Assembly: GCA_003342815.1 (NCBI GenBank)
Contig: PTEX01000163.1
Span: 1,209,542-1,273,541, forward strand
Length of the DNA stretch: 64,000 nt
Source of the DNA: Eudromia elegans
Taxonomy: Eukaryota > Chordata > Aves > Tinamiformes > Tinamidae
Direction of reading: 5' to 3'
The notes below the pieces were generated by a model, which was not told the origin of the DNA, ran no database searches, and saw nothing but the letters and a program-made list of their open reading frames with translations. Made by a program: the position numbers and the translations under genes. Of the stretch, positions 1 to 11,829 are shown one piece after another. Within the stretch, counting starts at the first letter, position 1; each line of letters starts with the position of its first letter.

Positions 1-1458
1 AGCATTAACCTAATTGACATTTTGTGACTCTAAAAATATTACAGAAGAATTTGATAAAATGTTTTGCAGCTCTCTAAAACCTGACAGTATCCAAGACCCA
101 GCTTTAGGAGCACTCTATGTAACCAAATTCCTCAAATTCAGAGCTACTAAGCAGACTTCCCTAAATCCAGGCTGTGTAATGAGGTTAGGTGCAGAATTAC
201 CATTCATTTTCATAAAAAATTTTTAAATCTAAACAAATCAGAATTAAAAAGAAACTTCAAAACATCCATCTCCTCTGTGAAGTACTTGCTTTCATTTAGT
301 CAGAGTGGCAGATAGGCCACCAGCCTAGGATTTAGTCCCTCATGATAAGTGACTGCCAATAGAACACTGGCAGTGCACATCTTGGAAGGGATTTGTTTGA
401 GTGATGTCTGAAATAGGTAGAGTGGAATATTTTAATAATTGTTTTTTCATGCATCTTGCAAAAATAAAGATTTGAAAACCACACTGTGTAGTTAAATGTT
501 TACAGCAGAGAAGAAAATTCCATTTTGTGAACAAACTAATGGAGAGGCAAGGATGACTGAATCTCCGGTATGTGCAGGGAAGGATGCTGTGCTTTAAATA
601 TTCTTAGACAGGAATGAAGATTTAATTAAACTCATATTCCACTAATTATCTATCACATCTAGTGCTAATGTATGGAGATTAATGTAACACAAAGTCTTTT
701 TACTGCCACTGATGGAATTATGAATTGATGTGCTAATAGTTATATGGAATATTTCCTACAAAGGGAAAAAAAAAAAAAAAAAAAAGAAAAAAAGAAAAAA
801 GCCAAGCAGTAGCTATTCAGTTTGAGATATAGGGATAATTTATCTGTAGACCCAACATTAATTCATAGCAGAAATAAAGCTATTCCGTAATGGATGACAA
901 AGGTGGAGGAACAGTGACCTAAGACACTGCTCATATTCTGGGTAAGGGTAAACGGAAGCAGCAGCAATTTTTAACATACAGAATCATTTACCTGCAAACT
1001 AAACGGATTACGCTGAAACTTTTCACCTGGTTGGTTAAGGCATTAAGAACAGGATCACTAGTTACGGATGAGATTATGCAAATGACTTTTACTAATAAAG
1101 CTGGCATTTGACTTGCACTGAATATACTCGACAATGCTTGGTTATAGCTGTTAGAGGAGATGCACAAGGTCTCCTTAGCAATGAGGACCCAACAGTGCTG
1201 TGTGCACATGACTTTGAATTGCTATAGCTGAGTTTTTAAATATAAAGAATTGTTCAAGTCATTCTGTCTCTACACTGAAATAAATTAAGCACCATCAATA
1301 CTCACTTCGCAAAGAAAGTCACAAGAAAGCATTCTTGACTGTGCTTAGAGAGTTACAAAAGTAATATAAAACCATTGCAACTATTTCAACTCTCCAGCCT
1401 CACCACAATTCCACAACTAAGTGAAGAAAAGAAAAAAAAGCAACACAGCTTTGCATAC
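1..1458 (-). other. SCML2: SCML2 intron downstream of the first SLED exon (partial)
   Basis: This follows the donor of the SLED exon. I searched both strands for the next expected exon, which would continue SLED with a motif like FDG...LPxVNS...LRFLE, and found nothing; it must lie beyond the left edge. The only structured item is an A-rich tract at 766-800. No gene is seen here. Confidence 0.7.
766..800. repeat. A-rich simple repeat
   Basis: A run of 20 A bases is followed by A-runs separated by single G bases. There is no recognisable retroelement body on either side, so it is called as simple low-complexity sequence rather than a LINE or SINE tail. Confidence 0.85.
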
Positions 1459-1662
1459 CAGTTATCATTTCTCCTCCATGATGGCTCGATTTCAGAAATC
1501 CAAAGACTGTTTTAGATTGATAGGCGCAATCCACACAAGCCTGCACAGCCTGCTGAAGCACCACATTGACAGGACCTGGCCCAAAGTGATCTGGAAGTTG
1601 CTGAACCTTCTTCTTATCCAGATGAGGCCCAGAGTTCCCATGCTTGTTGACGTACACACACA
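1459..1662 (-). CDS. SCML2: SCML2 coding exon: start of SLED domain
   Basis: This encodes residues 349-416 of the reconstructed protein. Recognisable blocks are VCVYVNKHGN, SGPHLDKKKVQQLPDHFGPG and VQACVDCAYQSKTVFGFLK. They correspond to the Scm-like embedded domain (SLED), which binds double-stranded DNA in human SCML2. The acceptor is a good pyrimidine tract with CAG at 1663-1665. The donor is GTATGC with its first base at 1458. Entry phase is 1, matching the phase-1 end of the linker exon at 3590, and exit is also phase 1, so the domain is completed by an exon outside the window. The LDKKKVQQLPDHFGP block is shared with SCMH1, while VCVYVNKHGN is the SCML2 form. Confidence 0.95.
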
Positions 1663-3589
1663 CTGAAAAAGAACAAGTCATATTCACTGACGAGTTTTTC
1701 TACTTAAATCACAGTTGGCACACATGAGGGAACTGAAGCTTGTTTCACGAGTTAGAACTGCAAATCTTTTTCTTACGTTGAGTCTCAATGAAGAGACAGA
1801 GTGTTCCAGTCAAGAAGCTGAACATACATGCAGGCAGGCATACACACGTCTTGAGTAAACAACGGTCCCTGTACCACATCAAGGTTCTCCTACCTAGTCC
1901 CAAACCCACTCTATGTTCTAAAGCCCTTCTCTATCCAGCCACCAGAACCAAAGTGCTTATACAAAGCACGTAACTGTGCATATCTTTTTTAACTAAGTTC
2001 CATCCATACACTAGTTCCAGTAAGGAATTACTGACAAGTGCTCTGAACTACAAAGACCTAATGCTAAAAAAAACAGGCCTTACCATCTTTCTTGCTGGCT
2101 TGCTTTCTCTCGTATTCGAGAGCTGCAACAACCCTATGGTGTGTGCCTGCCATGGATGCTCATCCTGAAGCATTCATGTAGCATTAATGTGTATATAATA
2201 CACACTATACGCATATATAATGGTTAGTGTCCAGAACTTCAGTAGTCCCAAACCACTCAAAACATATAGGATATCCACTCTACAGTCTGGCCTTCTCCTT
2301 CTCTGCTAAGTAAAATAAACATAATTCTCTGGAAACAGTGTATGCCAAATTAAAGCTCATCACAACAACAACAAAATAGGACTTTTGAAAATGCTTTCTA
2401 TACAGACTGAACAAGACTGTCGTTCAAGAGGAACAGCAATGCAAAATGCAAGAATTTTTTGTCCTAATGAAAAGATTTTTTTTCTTGCTTCCTTCTGGCT
2501 TTTGCGGTCCTAAGACCAGGAATACATCCAAAACATTTATTATGGCTTAATGGAAAAGCGCACCACAGTGGTGATTAAGTAAACATTTTAACTATTCAAT
2601 ATATAAAAGGCTCTCATATTTTATAAACTATAGTTATTGCCTACACTTAAAAAAAATTGGATTTTAAAAACTGATATATTTCTAAAACATGTTTTAATGA
2701 CGTTATATCCTCACACATATCTGTCCACTCTCTAATACCTACAAAATGGACAATTTCTACTAATAATTTGTAGTAATAATCCAAGTTTCAAATCAGCAAA
2801 AAAAGTTTTCATGATTTCTTCCGGTTGCCTCATTAACAATTGCATTCTGATAGATTTAATTTCCTAGGAAACACATATATTTTCATTCGTTTTTGAACCT
2901 GGGATTAAAAAGAGCCATAGACACGAAAAAGACAGATAGCTTCTATTTTAAATGTCATAAAAGTACCTGAAAAAAGTTATCATAGATAGTTCTGAGATTT
3001 CATTTGAAACATACAAATTGCTTAATCGCATGGTTACAATTTACAGTGAGTTAGTTCATTAACTAGATTATTTTATTTTACTTATCCTTTTTCAAATTAA
3101 TTTTATTACATTCAAAAACAAACAAGGGAAAGAAGTGAGGATTTTATTTCTCCTCATTGCCTTTATTGGGTTAGAATAATCTGAGTTTTTTCTTTTAATC
3201 TAAGGCTAGAGAGAGATATAGATTGTATTATATATAGTCTGCAAGATACCAAAATATCCTGTGGGTTTTTAACTACATCTATTGCCATTTCATATATTAA
3301 AAGTGGGACAGACATACAAGAACTCTTCAAAATGTCCTTTAGGTAGGAGCAAAACACCAGTTCTAGCAGACCTACCAAAAGCCCTGCTGTCCCAGCAATT
3401 CTTTCTATAGTGCAAGCATCAAAATACGAGCTGGCACCCACTAATATCCTTAAAAAATAAGGTAGTGGAATAATGATTTACAGTAACATGTTAGCAGTAC
3501 ATTTTCCATAATATGACATTCTTGAAAGGGAAGCCATTTCACAGTAAAAGTATGTTCTTTTTTCCCCTCTGTTTTTTTCTTTCTTTTAC
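1663..3589 (-). other. SCML2: SCML2 intron (linker to SLED exon)
   Basis: AT-rich intron of about 1.9 kb between phase-matched exons. The only coding-like item inside it is the candidate extra exon at 2084-2153, listed separately. No transposon was recognised. Confidence 0.8.
2084..2153 (-). CDS. Candidate unannotated exon (alternative first or cassette) in SCML2
   Basis: On the minus strand an ATG at 2153-2151 opens a frame of 23 codons plus one base that ends at a textbook donor, GTAAGG, with its first base at 2083. The peptide begins MAGTHHRVVAALEYERKQ and continues ASKKD, a charged, helix-prone composition unlike translated intron noise. The exit phase is 1, exactly what the SLED exon at 1662 needs. 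As a first exon, the upstream in-frame TGA 6 bases before the ATG would make the ATG the start; the protein would lack both MBT repeats. Alternatively CAG just inside the ATG (ending at 2148) could be an acceptor for a phase 1-1 cassette exon. I do not recognise this peptide from human SCML2 or SCMH1. Chance is possible. Confidence 0.35.
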
Positions 3590-3722
3590 CTGTGGATATA
3601 ACTGCTGCAGTTGCCCCAGTCAAACTAATTCCATCTTTAAGCATCTGCTTTGTGCTACTGTCCCCATCAGAAGAAGAAAGAGGTGGTGGTGGTGGAGTCT
3701 GTTGTTCTGGCAGATTTTTTTT
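3590..3722 (-). CDS. SCML2: SCML2 coding exon: Pro/Ser linker before SLED
   Basis: This encodes residues 305-349. It starts KKNLPEQQTPPPPPLSSSDG and ends ISLTGATAAVIST plus one base. The acceptor is AAACAG (CAG at 3723-3725) and the donor is GTAAAA with its first base at 3589. Entry phase is 0 and exit phase 1, consistent with both neighbours. The segment is low complexity, with a five-proline run, and aligns only loosely with the corresponding stretch of human SCML2, as expected for a fast-evolving disordered linker between the basic region and SLED. Its assignment rests more on position and phase than on similarity. Confidence 0.8.
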
Positions 3723-4650
3723 CTGTTTAAACAAAAAAGTTCAAAGTCAAGATATTGCTTTTGAAATTACTTTTTTTTTTTCTTTTTTCTTGTAAAGGAA
3801 TTTGCAAAAACTCTGTCAATTATAGTACAACTGAAGATATACGGTTACTACAAAAGTACTACACTTGAAAGAACAAAGTCCAGGAAGGGAGTAAGAGAAA
3901 TTGCTAGTGTTCATTTACTGCTACTTAAGTAAGGCAATGAGAGATAATGGACTTAAACTCTATCTAAAAAGGAGCAGGAAAAAAATAAAAGCAAATGATG
4001 ATCTTTCTAAGCCCTGGAATCACAGAAGAAGTGTTTTAAATTACTTTCTTATCCATACTATTTCAGTCATCTAGGTTTATCACAATTCCAATAAATTAGT
4101 TGGGCAGAGCTGCTATTCCTGTACAAAGCCTGATTCAAATAGTTGTCAGCTTTACAGAGCTTCAGAAAGGGGCTGGAATTCTCAAATAATCATTTGCTTT
4201 CTGTAAGTGGTACTTTAAGCAAGACATCTAATAATCACTAGAGTTGTAATCTAATCACATTGGTTGTGAAAATTTTTCCTTTCCAGTACCAAACTCCCTT
4301 GCAACCTATCATACAACAGCCTATCAGAATCTGCAGTCCAAAGAATTGTAAAGTGGTCAGTGTGCTTTACCTTCCACCTGAGCTAATGGGAGTTCTTTGT
4401 TATTATTTGATTTAGACTGGGGGTTAGAAAAGAGACATGTACAAGGAAGACAATTCTAACAGGCTCAGAAGTGTTATAAAGATACATGGAAATAACAGAA
4501 ATTTATCTACCCCCCAAAATTACAAATTTCAGAGATTACTCAAGGTTTTTACATAGCAGAATGCTGCACAGACCTGACTGCTAATGTGGTAAGGATTATT
4601 TCTAACAGTGATCTATAGTCTAGAGAAAATTCAGTCAAGCTGTAGTTTCA

Positions 4651-4810
4651 CATAATTACAGAACAGCTGAGATCGGAAGGCACCTCTAGAGATCACCTAG
4701 CTCAAATCCCCTGCTCAACAGTTTCCTGGGAGGCAATGGTATTTGGGAACACAGTTCCTTCAGTGTTTCTTGAAAACTGTACTATGAGTGCCTCCCAACA
4801 CTGCGGTGTT
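4651..4810 (-). mobile_element. CR1 LINE 3' fragment, minus orientation
   Basis: Reading the plus strand, the segment begins with an imperfect CR1 tail in antisense (TTACAGAAC, then GGAAGGCACC, AGATCACCTAGCTC and CCCCTGCTC). This is the usual antisense signature of avian CR1 3' ends. It is strongly diverged, and its inner edge is uncertain where it meets the oppositely oriented copy. Confidence 0.7.
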
Positions 4811-4985
4811 CTGTAAGCAACGTTGCTGTTCCCAGACAGAGGCTGTGGAGATGCCATCCTCAGAGAGATTAAAAAACCCTACGGACACAGTCCTGTGGCA
4901 CATGCTCTAGGTGTCCTTGTGGAGTAGGAGGGTTGGACTGGATGATCTAGAAGGTCCCTTCCAACCACAACTTTTCTGTGATGAT
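4811..4985 (+). mobile_element. CR1 LINE 3' fragment, plus orientation
   Basis: This carries the sense CR1 3' end: GAGGCTGTGGAGATGCCATC, later GGTGTCCTTGTGGAGTAGGA, GGTTGGACTGGATGATCTAG and AAGGTCCCTTCCAACC, ending in a TGTGATGAT tail. Only the last 170 bases or so of the element are present, typical of 5'-truncated CR1. It lies immediately next to a CR1 in the opposite direction. Confidence 0.85.
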
Positions 4986-6039
4986 ACCCCAGTAATGGGG
5001 AACAGGTCGACATAATTGTGAATAGAAAAAGATGTCTTCATGAGCAATAATACAAGTCAGCTTGCGGGAGAAAAAAAGAAAAATGGTTGTTTGTTAATGA
5101 AGACAACTCTTACATCAGGTAAACTAGTTTTCGGTCAGCTCCTGTTGAATTTAAAGGAAAGAGATAAAAGTATAAAAAATAGCAAAGAGTTTGTGAAAAT
5201 GCTGGACGAATTATTTTTCCACTTCAACCCAAATGAGTAAAATAAAGTAGTCAATTATCTTTACAGATAGAGGCTGAATCATCTACTTATATCAAATGAA
5301 GAAAATGCAAATATCTTTTACTTAGCAATATTAATCTGTAAAACTTTCCAAGCAGTATATTCACTAGTTAATATATTACAAATATCACCCTGTCAGCAAT
5401 GAAAGGACACACCTTCCCAAATGCAGTTAGTGCTTAACCTTCTGAATAAGAAAATTTCTATGCTCACAGATGAAAGAAGACAAGCTTGGCTAGGGAAGCT
5501 ATCTGACAATGTGTCGCTATGGGGAATCACCGGGAACATAAGGGCTGCCCTGGCATGGTCTGGCACTGCCGGGTGAATGAGTGGAGGTGGCTGGCTCAGA
5601 TATCAAAGCAAGCAGTGATGTATTTCTTGTCACAAATTGCCAGTACATCTTAGCTTTGGGTAATGGAAAGGTCTCTTGCCATCTTTAATACAGAGAATAA
5701 AAATGCTGTTAGGAAGTTTGAGCTTTTGATCTTAACTCTGGCATTCCAGAAGGGCTCTCTGGAGAGGGGACTTGATCTCCTAGGGACCATTAGTCTTTCA
5801 TTGTGCTGCAGAACATGGGCTGAAGAATGGCTGGGATAAGGGAGGGAATGGAAGGCATGGAACAGCAGCATGAAAATGAAATACAAATACTAAACTACAA
5901 GACAGAGGAACAGAGGAAATGTCCACAAGCAACACACGAATGTGATCAGACTAGCCAGTCATTTCCTACCCGCTTCTCCAGAATGAGGAGAAAGCATGTG
6001 TTTTGGAACCAGAGCATGTTACGCTTGCTCAATAGAGCT

Positions 6040-6220
6040 TCTCAGTTTGCAACCCCAAACTGCAGAGCGGCAGAGGCTGATCCAAAAGCCACACCGCTTC
6101 CCGAGGCGGGCCCTGCTCCCCACGGGGAAACATGGTCCATTCGCCCGGGCACAGAGCTTCGCCCACTGGCACCCGGCCAGCCTGGGGCGGTGGCCTGCAG
6201 AAGGGGACGGCTGACATAGA
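6040..6220. other. Small GC- and CpG-rich intronic patch
   Basis: A stretch clearly richer in G, C and CpG than the AT-rich intron around it, containing CCGAGGCGGGCC and CATTCGCCCGGGCAC. Short open frames cross it on both strands, but none resembles a known protein or has matching splice sites. It could be a small regulatory element; this is inferred from composition only. Confidence 0.4.
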
Positions 6221-6792
6221 CTTCACACAGATACTTCAAAATCCTGTAGCTGCTGAGGCGCATTTAGGGCTGCGAGCCATACTTAAACCAAGGCTGTTAT
6301 TCAAGCAAGCCTGTACTACTATTTGGTCTGGAAGGAATTCTCTGTACTGTTATATCAAAGCGGACTTTTAAAAGTCATGAAAGAAATGTAACGATTTCTT
6401 TCTCATTATGTCAGAGTAACATTATATAGTCCAAACTGGGAAAGAAGTATGGAAAATGAAACCCAACGTGCTTGTCACTCTTAAGGAGAAGCTTAGGAAA
6501 TATTTAGATAAAGGAGAAAATGACACAAAAGCTTAGCATTCCTAACTGTATAATAAAAATTAATGCCTGCATAATGATAAACATTGTAGTCTAACAAACT
6601 TAAAAAGGCAAAGCGTCTCAGACTGCTTCTTCAATTTAACAGTGAAAAGGTCAAACAAAACTACAGTGTTCCAGGCATAGCCAATCTCCCTAAATAAACA
6701 AGTTTCAAACCAGCACGCAGTTAGCTGACACTTTTGTACAATTGCTTAGCCTTTTCTTTTTTTTTAAAATTTTTGTCCTGGCTTAAGAAAAG

Positions 6793-6813
6793 AAAAAAAA
6801 AAAAAAAAAAAAA
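6793..6813. repeat. Poly(A) run
   Basis: A run of 21 A bases with no attached retroelement body recognised. Confidence 0.85.
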
Positions 6814-8949
6814 TCACATTCCAACACCTATACCGTTTGAGCCTACAGGCAGTATGGTACTCCATGCCAAATGTACATGTGCAGAATTCCCATACAACAT
6901 TTTCCTCTTCATTCTTATACTAACAGCTCTAATACTCCAAAGCAGCGCATGCACATATATCTGTTAAACGCATCTGCTTGAGAAAGACTCTCATAAGACA
7001 TTAACAGAAATCACCATCTTATATAAGCCTAAACTTTGCTCAAACAGTGCATCAAGATGCAGTAACGAACTCATGCTGGTGAGCACATTTATAGAGTGAA
7101 CACAGGTTGCACTTGACAGTTGTCAGAATGCATTAAATCACACGCAGAACATGTTGCCAACCTTATCATAACAGCAGTTAACTCTTCTACAGATTCTTAA
7201 AAGGAGCTCATTTTAATTTATTTCATGTAAAATTTAATACAGAAATATTTGAAGTTAGCTCAAACTTGGGTACCACACAGAATACGCCCTAGCTGGCTGC
7301 TCCCCAGGGAAAATGAGGAGCATGTTTCACCATACTGGGTGCACTGCTTGAGCACGGTAAGCATGGGCAGTGGTCCCCCTTCCCAGCCAGCAGCACAGAA
7401 CAGGCTCTTTTACACCGAGAATGTTGAGGGGCCAAATTCAGTGCTGCAATCAGAGATACTTCAGAGCCCTCCAAACCTTTCCAACTGTTCCTTCAAAGGA
7501 AACCTGAAGTTTGTTGGTTTCTTTTGCACAAAAGAGAGAACAAAACTCTTCTACGAAATACACCTTGCGCTTCCTGACTACTTCCTCAGGACAGGAGAGT
7601 CCTGTGGTCAACGATCTCCGCAACTCCCCTCACACCAACAGAGAACACCTATCCATTGGCAGAGTCTTTGTGGTAACACCTTCCACTGCTTGAACCTGGG
7701 TCTCTGAGCACTTTCCTATTCCCAGCAAGAGAAAAAGCCAGTGCAGGTGCTTAAGGCACACTCTATTAATGTTACTTTATTAGTATTTTAAATTTATCAT
7801 CACTGAGAGGAGAAGTCCCACTCATGCTATTAGTCCATCCCCTCCCATGCATCATTAGAAACATCCCCAGGGCTACCTAGTAAACCAGGAGGCAGGGAAG
7901 AAGACCCAAGAGCTTTCTAAAGCATGAAGGAAGGAGCAGTGCAGGGGCCAGGTACAAGCTGTCTGGGGAGAGATATTGCAGGATTGCTGGTTTAGGTGTT
8001 AGGTGGCCTGCTCCCTTGAAGCACTGCTGGAACCACAGCGGCTGAACAAATCTTAGAAAAGTTGCATTGTACTTCCATGATGATACGAGACTTGCTTAAA
8101 TTGGTCCTAAATTGGTCCTGCTGCAATCCTATCCTTCTCTGTAGCAGCATTTGTACCTCTTATTTATTCAGTTATTTGTTTATTGAACAGAAGGAGTGGA
8201 CAAAAAGAGGGGAGAGATGTTAGGTGTATTTCCTACCAGTTCAGCACCCTGCATGGGTTCCCCCAGGATCCTGTGCCTGCCAGCTCCAGTGTGCCAGGAG
8301 CAGGGAAGGGAGGACTTAGGTGAGCAGGTGCTGAAGCAGCAGTGGGCCTGCGGGCTGGCGGGAGCACCAAGCTCTTGGGCAGTGTGTCCAGGGGAAAAAA
8401 ACCACCAACTCTTCCAGACTAGGGCAGAGACATCCAAGGATGTTACTGCCTTGAGAAAAGCTTCCTACTGCACACTAGTGTCTCCAGGACTAGGGAGCAA
8501 AGAGACTCATTCTGCAAATCCAGGTGCATGCTTAAATTTAGCCCCTAGACCCTCACCACAGCTCTAACTGCCTCCAAACACGAGATGGAACAACATTAAG
8601 ATAACTACATATTTGGTTCAGTAACAAAATAACTTAGACTAATTAGCCTAGAAGTTTCCCTGTTCTGGGAATTCTACTGGAAATGGCTGTTCTCAAATAT
8701 ATTTTTTTTTCTCCATACCAACAATTCACCCATAAATTTACTTCAACTGGTAATCTTGTTCTAGAATTAGGCTATACACAGAAGCTAGTACTGAAATCAT
8801 CCAGAACAGCTATTCCAGAGTATTTTTTGGTAATAAGTTTCGGAATCCAATAAAGCTTAGGGCTGAAATGAAGATAGAAATTGGAAAAAAGAAAAAAAAC
8901 TCTCTACAAAATTCTGCAATATAAAGTAAAGTAGTAGATAAAGACTAAC

Positions 8950-9200
8950 CTTTTTTCCAGGTTTTAAACTTTTTTTCCTTGTTTTAAGATTCTCAGTATG
9001 AGAGGTGCTTTTTGTCAGGGGAATATTTTTAGGAGACCTGCCCTTCTTGGGAACTGCAGACTGTCCAGGGGGTTTGCCCCGACCTGGCTTCCTGCCCCGT
9101 TGCGCCGGCACTGGAGCAGATTTCTGTGGAGACTGCATTGAACGTCGGGTCACTTTGGAAGGGGAAGATTGGATTTTTGCACTGCTCTTTGTAATGGAAA
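8950..9200 (-). CDS. SCML2: SCML2 coding exon: basic RNA-binding-like segment
   Basis: This encodes residues 221-304. Visible blocks are SMQSPQKSAPVPAQ, QRGRKPGRGKPPG, SAVPKKGRSPKNIPL and a Lys-rich end, LKTRKKSLKPGKK. SMQSPQK and AVPK...KNI are found at this place in human SCML2, where the region after the MBT repeats is known to bind RNA. QRGRKPG resembles an AT-hook and is, as I recall, typical of SCMH1. The acceptor is a strong pyrimidine tract with CAG at 9201-9203. The donor is GTTAGT with its first base at 8949. Entry is phase 1 and exit phase 0, in agreement with its neighbours. The segment is likely disordered. Confidence 0.93.
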
Positions 9201-10290
9201 CTGAGGAAAAACAAAAACAAAAGGGAAAGGGGGAAAACCTCAAAATGAATGATGGAATGTAACTTTTCTAACAAAGGTTTAAAAAACGTGTAGAGCATAT
9301 TTTACATTCTAAAATAAATAATATATTTGGATATTTTGAATTTAAGTGTCTGGCATGAAACTACATAACTTCATTAAATCCAAGAAGTGAACTCTTTATA
9401 TTCATTGTTTTAGAGGAACTTCCTTCAGAGAAAAAACATTAAAATATAAATTAAAAAGAATTAATCCACTCACCTTAGAAATGCTTCCCATAATTTTCAG
9501 TGTAACTAAGATTTTATAAGGCGCCATTCAGATAGGCAGCCTTCAAAATACTTTACAAAAGATAAAGCCCACAATAGCCATCCTCCTACAAAAGCAGTTT
9601 CTACAAACACAAGGCAGGCCAACTATTCCTAGGGAGCTACAGAAAAAAAAAAGGGGGGCAGTGAAGAAAATCATCCAACTAAAGGAGAGAAGCTGATGAG
9701 AAGAAAAATATCCTTAATTAATATTTTTGTCTGAGATGCCAGGTTGAAAGCTGAAGCTCACATGACCATTCCCTGATATTTTCTACCTGGAGCCATCGAG
9801 ACCTCAAATTTTATTTGGAGGAAGGGCTTCAAATGAAAAATATCCTTTTTATTCATTCTTAGAGGGCATAGGTTCCCTGTGGAATTCTCATTGATTCCCT
9901 GATGGGATGCTCTCCTCCCATTCCGATACAAAAACTGATCCAGTATCTAGAGGATGTGACTGCATTATAACCTGATGTGAGCCTGCAAGCTGTAATCACA
10001 TTTGATTGGGCAAAATTTCCTAGTTAGCAATAATTTTTCACACATCTCACACTTATCTGAAGTAATAAGGATTTTATTTTAAAGATCTCCTTCATAGTAG
10101 ACTGATTAAAACTTCTAGAGCAGGTCAGACAGAAGCTATATGTCCTTCAGGAAGGGATGCTCTGCACCAGACTAGGCTAAAAGCAATTACTGAGTCCAGA
10201 GTGAAATGCATTTCTGGTTCTTTGGCCTGATATTTGACAGACAAACATAGAATCTATTAAAGAAAAGGGAAGCAAAGGGTCAAAATGGGA

Positions 10291-10310
10291 TTTTTTTTTT
10301 TTTTTTGGGG
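10291..10310. repeat. T16-G4 homopolymer junction
   Basis: Sixteen T bases are followed directly by four G bases. This is simple sequence with no recognised element next to it. Confidence 0.85.
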
Positions 10311-11829
10311 TGCAAACAATCTTATTGTTGGGAGGGCTGTGAGAAAGGAGGGCGAACCCGTAATGTATTTTAAATCATTTGAAGTCTTTACTGGATGGTG
10401 CTTTAAATGATACGGTCTGGATCATGACCTTTGCAGTTCACTGATGCAGGGGAAAAACTCAATGAGTCATCCTAAACTTGAGCACTATGAAGTTAATGCA
10501 ACATGACTTAAAAGTATTGGAAATTAAAGTTCAAGTGGGCTTTGACTGTCACCAGTGCCTGATCCAAAGCACTTCTGTAAACTAAAAGTAGAGCACAAAA
10601 GGAGTTTTTAAATAGTTAATTTCTCAGATTTTGGTGGGGGGAATTGGGAGCAAGCCTTCTCCAAGAAGTATTAGTATTGCTGCCTGGTAAGCAAATAAAA
10701 CATGAAATAAAACCCAAAGATGTATCTGAAAAGAGATCTAAAGAAAATATTGTACTTTAAAGACTAACAGCTTTAATGCCTGGCAATGTGCATGATATTC
10801 ACCTTTACACCCCACCATTTATGTTTAAAACTGTTACTTCGCAACTGTTAACTCTTAGGAGAAAAAAAAAAAAAAAGAAAAAAGAAGAATAAAAGTACTT
10901 GCAATATAAAATGTCCTGGTTTGAATTAACTACACACTGTAAACAGGCTTCTTATAAAACACAAGACACAAGTTTTACCAGCACACATTCTTAAAGGTCC
11001 AGGACTATTTACATACGTTGAGATTTGTGCGATTCAGTTACAAATCTAAGGTGCTTAAGCAGCTCTTTATGGCTGGCCGCAATCCTAATACATCAAACTC
11101 ATACACAGCATCCCTAGGTATCTCAGGAGCAGCAGCTTCTGGATGAGGAAAGCAACCACTTCTGCTCATTCATACTGGAACTCATGTTCACATGTGACAG
11201 CTTAAAACAAGCTGAACAGATCTTTAACCAAATGCTGCCATAGGATTACTCTTCTGCCTCTGAATTTCTGGATGATAACTCAATTAAGATGCACGTCTGG
11301 GAAGCAGAACAATATCAGATGTATACTGAACAACACATTACTCTGCATTATGCCCTGTATTATGCTTATACTGATGTAGAATGTTGTCCCTTTGATTCAT
11401 CTGTGCCACCTAACTGTACGTTTTATAAAATAATCCCGAACTTGTAAGGTAACACTGAATCACAAATTCCTCGTGCCTCTGTCTGTGCTGAAACCCAACA
11501 GACATGCTCCCATTCTTGCACAGTAAATAAATCTCTAACATTAAACACACATCTGCGTGCAATGCCAACAACAAACAAGTTTTCACGTCAACAGGTATGA
11601 GCTTCTACACAGTGGGCATCCCTGCTTCTTTCCAAGAGAGTATCTACCAGACAAAGCCTAACAATGCAAACCGCTCACAGCACTTCCCGTTGACCCCTCA
11701 AAATACAAACACAAGTATTTGCATCGCAGTCTCTTCCTACCTGTACACGCCAGAGGCCCAAATGTTAGCGGCGCTAACCATTAAGTGGGGAGGTCGGGTC
11801 CCATTTGATATTTTCCCTGCTGCCTGGGG

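Larger units (their letters stand above)
3723..8949 (-). other. SCML2: SCML2 intron (basic exon to linker exon)
   Basis: A 5.2-kb intron. It contains a pair of oppositely oriented CR1 fragments (4651-4985), a small GC-rich patch at about 6,040-6,220, a 21-base A run at 6793-6813 and a moderately GC-rich stretch at about 8,190-8,450. No further exon fitting the protein was found. Confidence 0.75.

Noticed and set aside
5827..6371. Plus-strand frames of 130 and 79 codons
   Set aside because: They are antisense to SCML2, cross a GC-rich patch, and have no splice or similarity support.
7249..7707. Plus-strand open frame of 152 codons
   Set aside because: Ordinary intronic sequence by composition; the translation resembles no family I know and several frames overlap.
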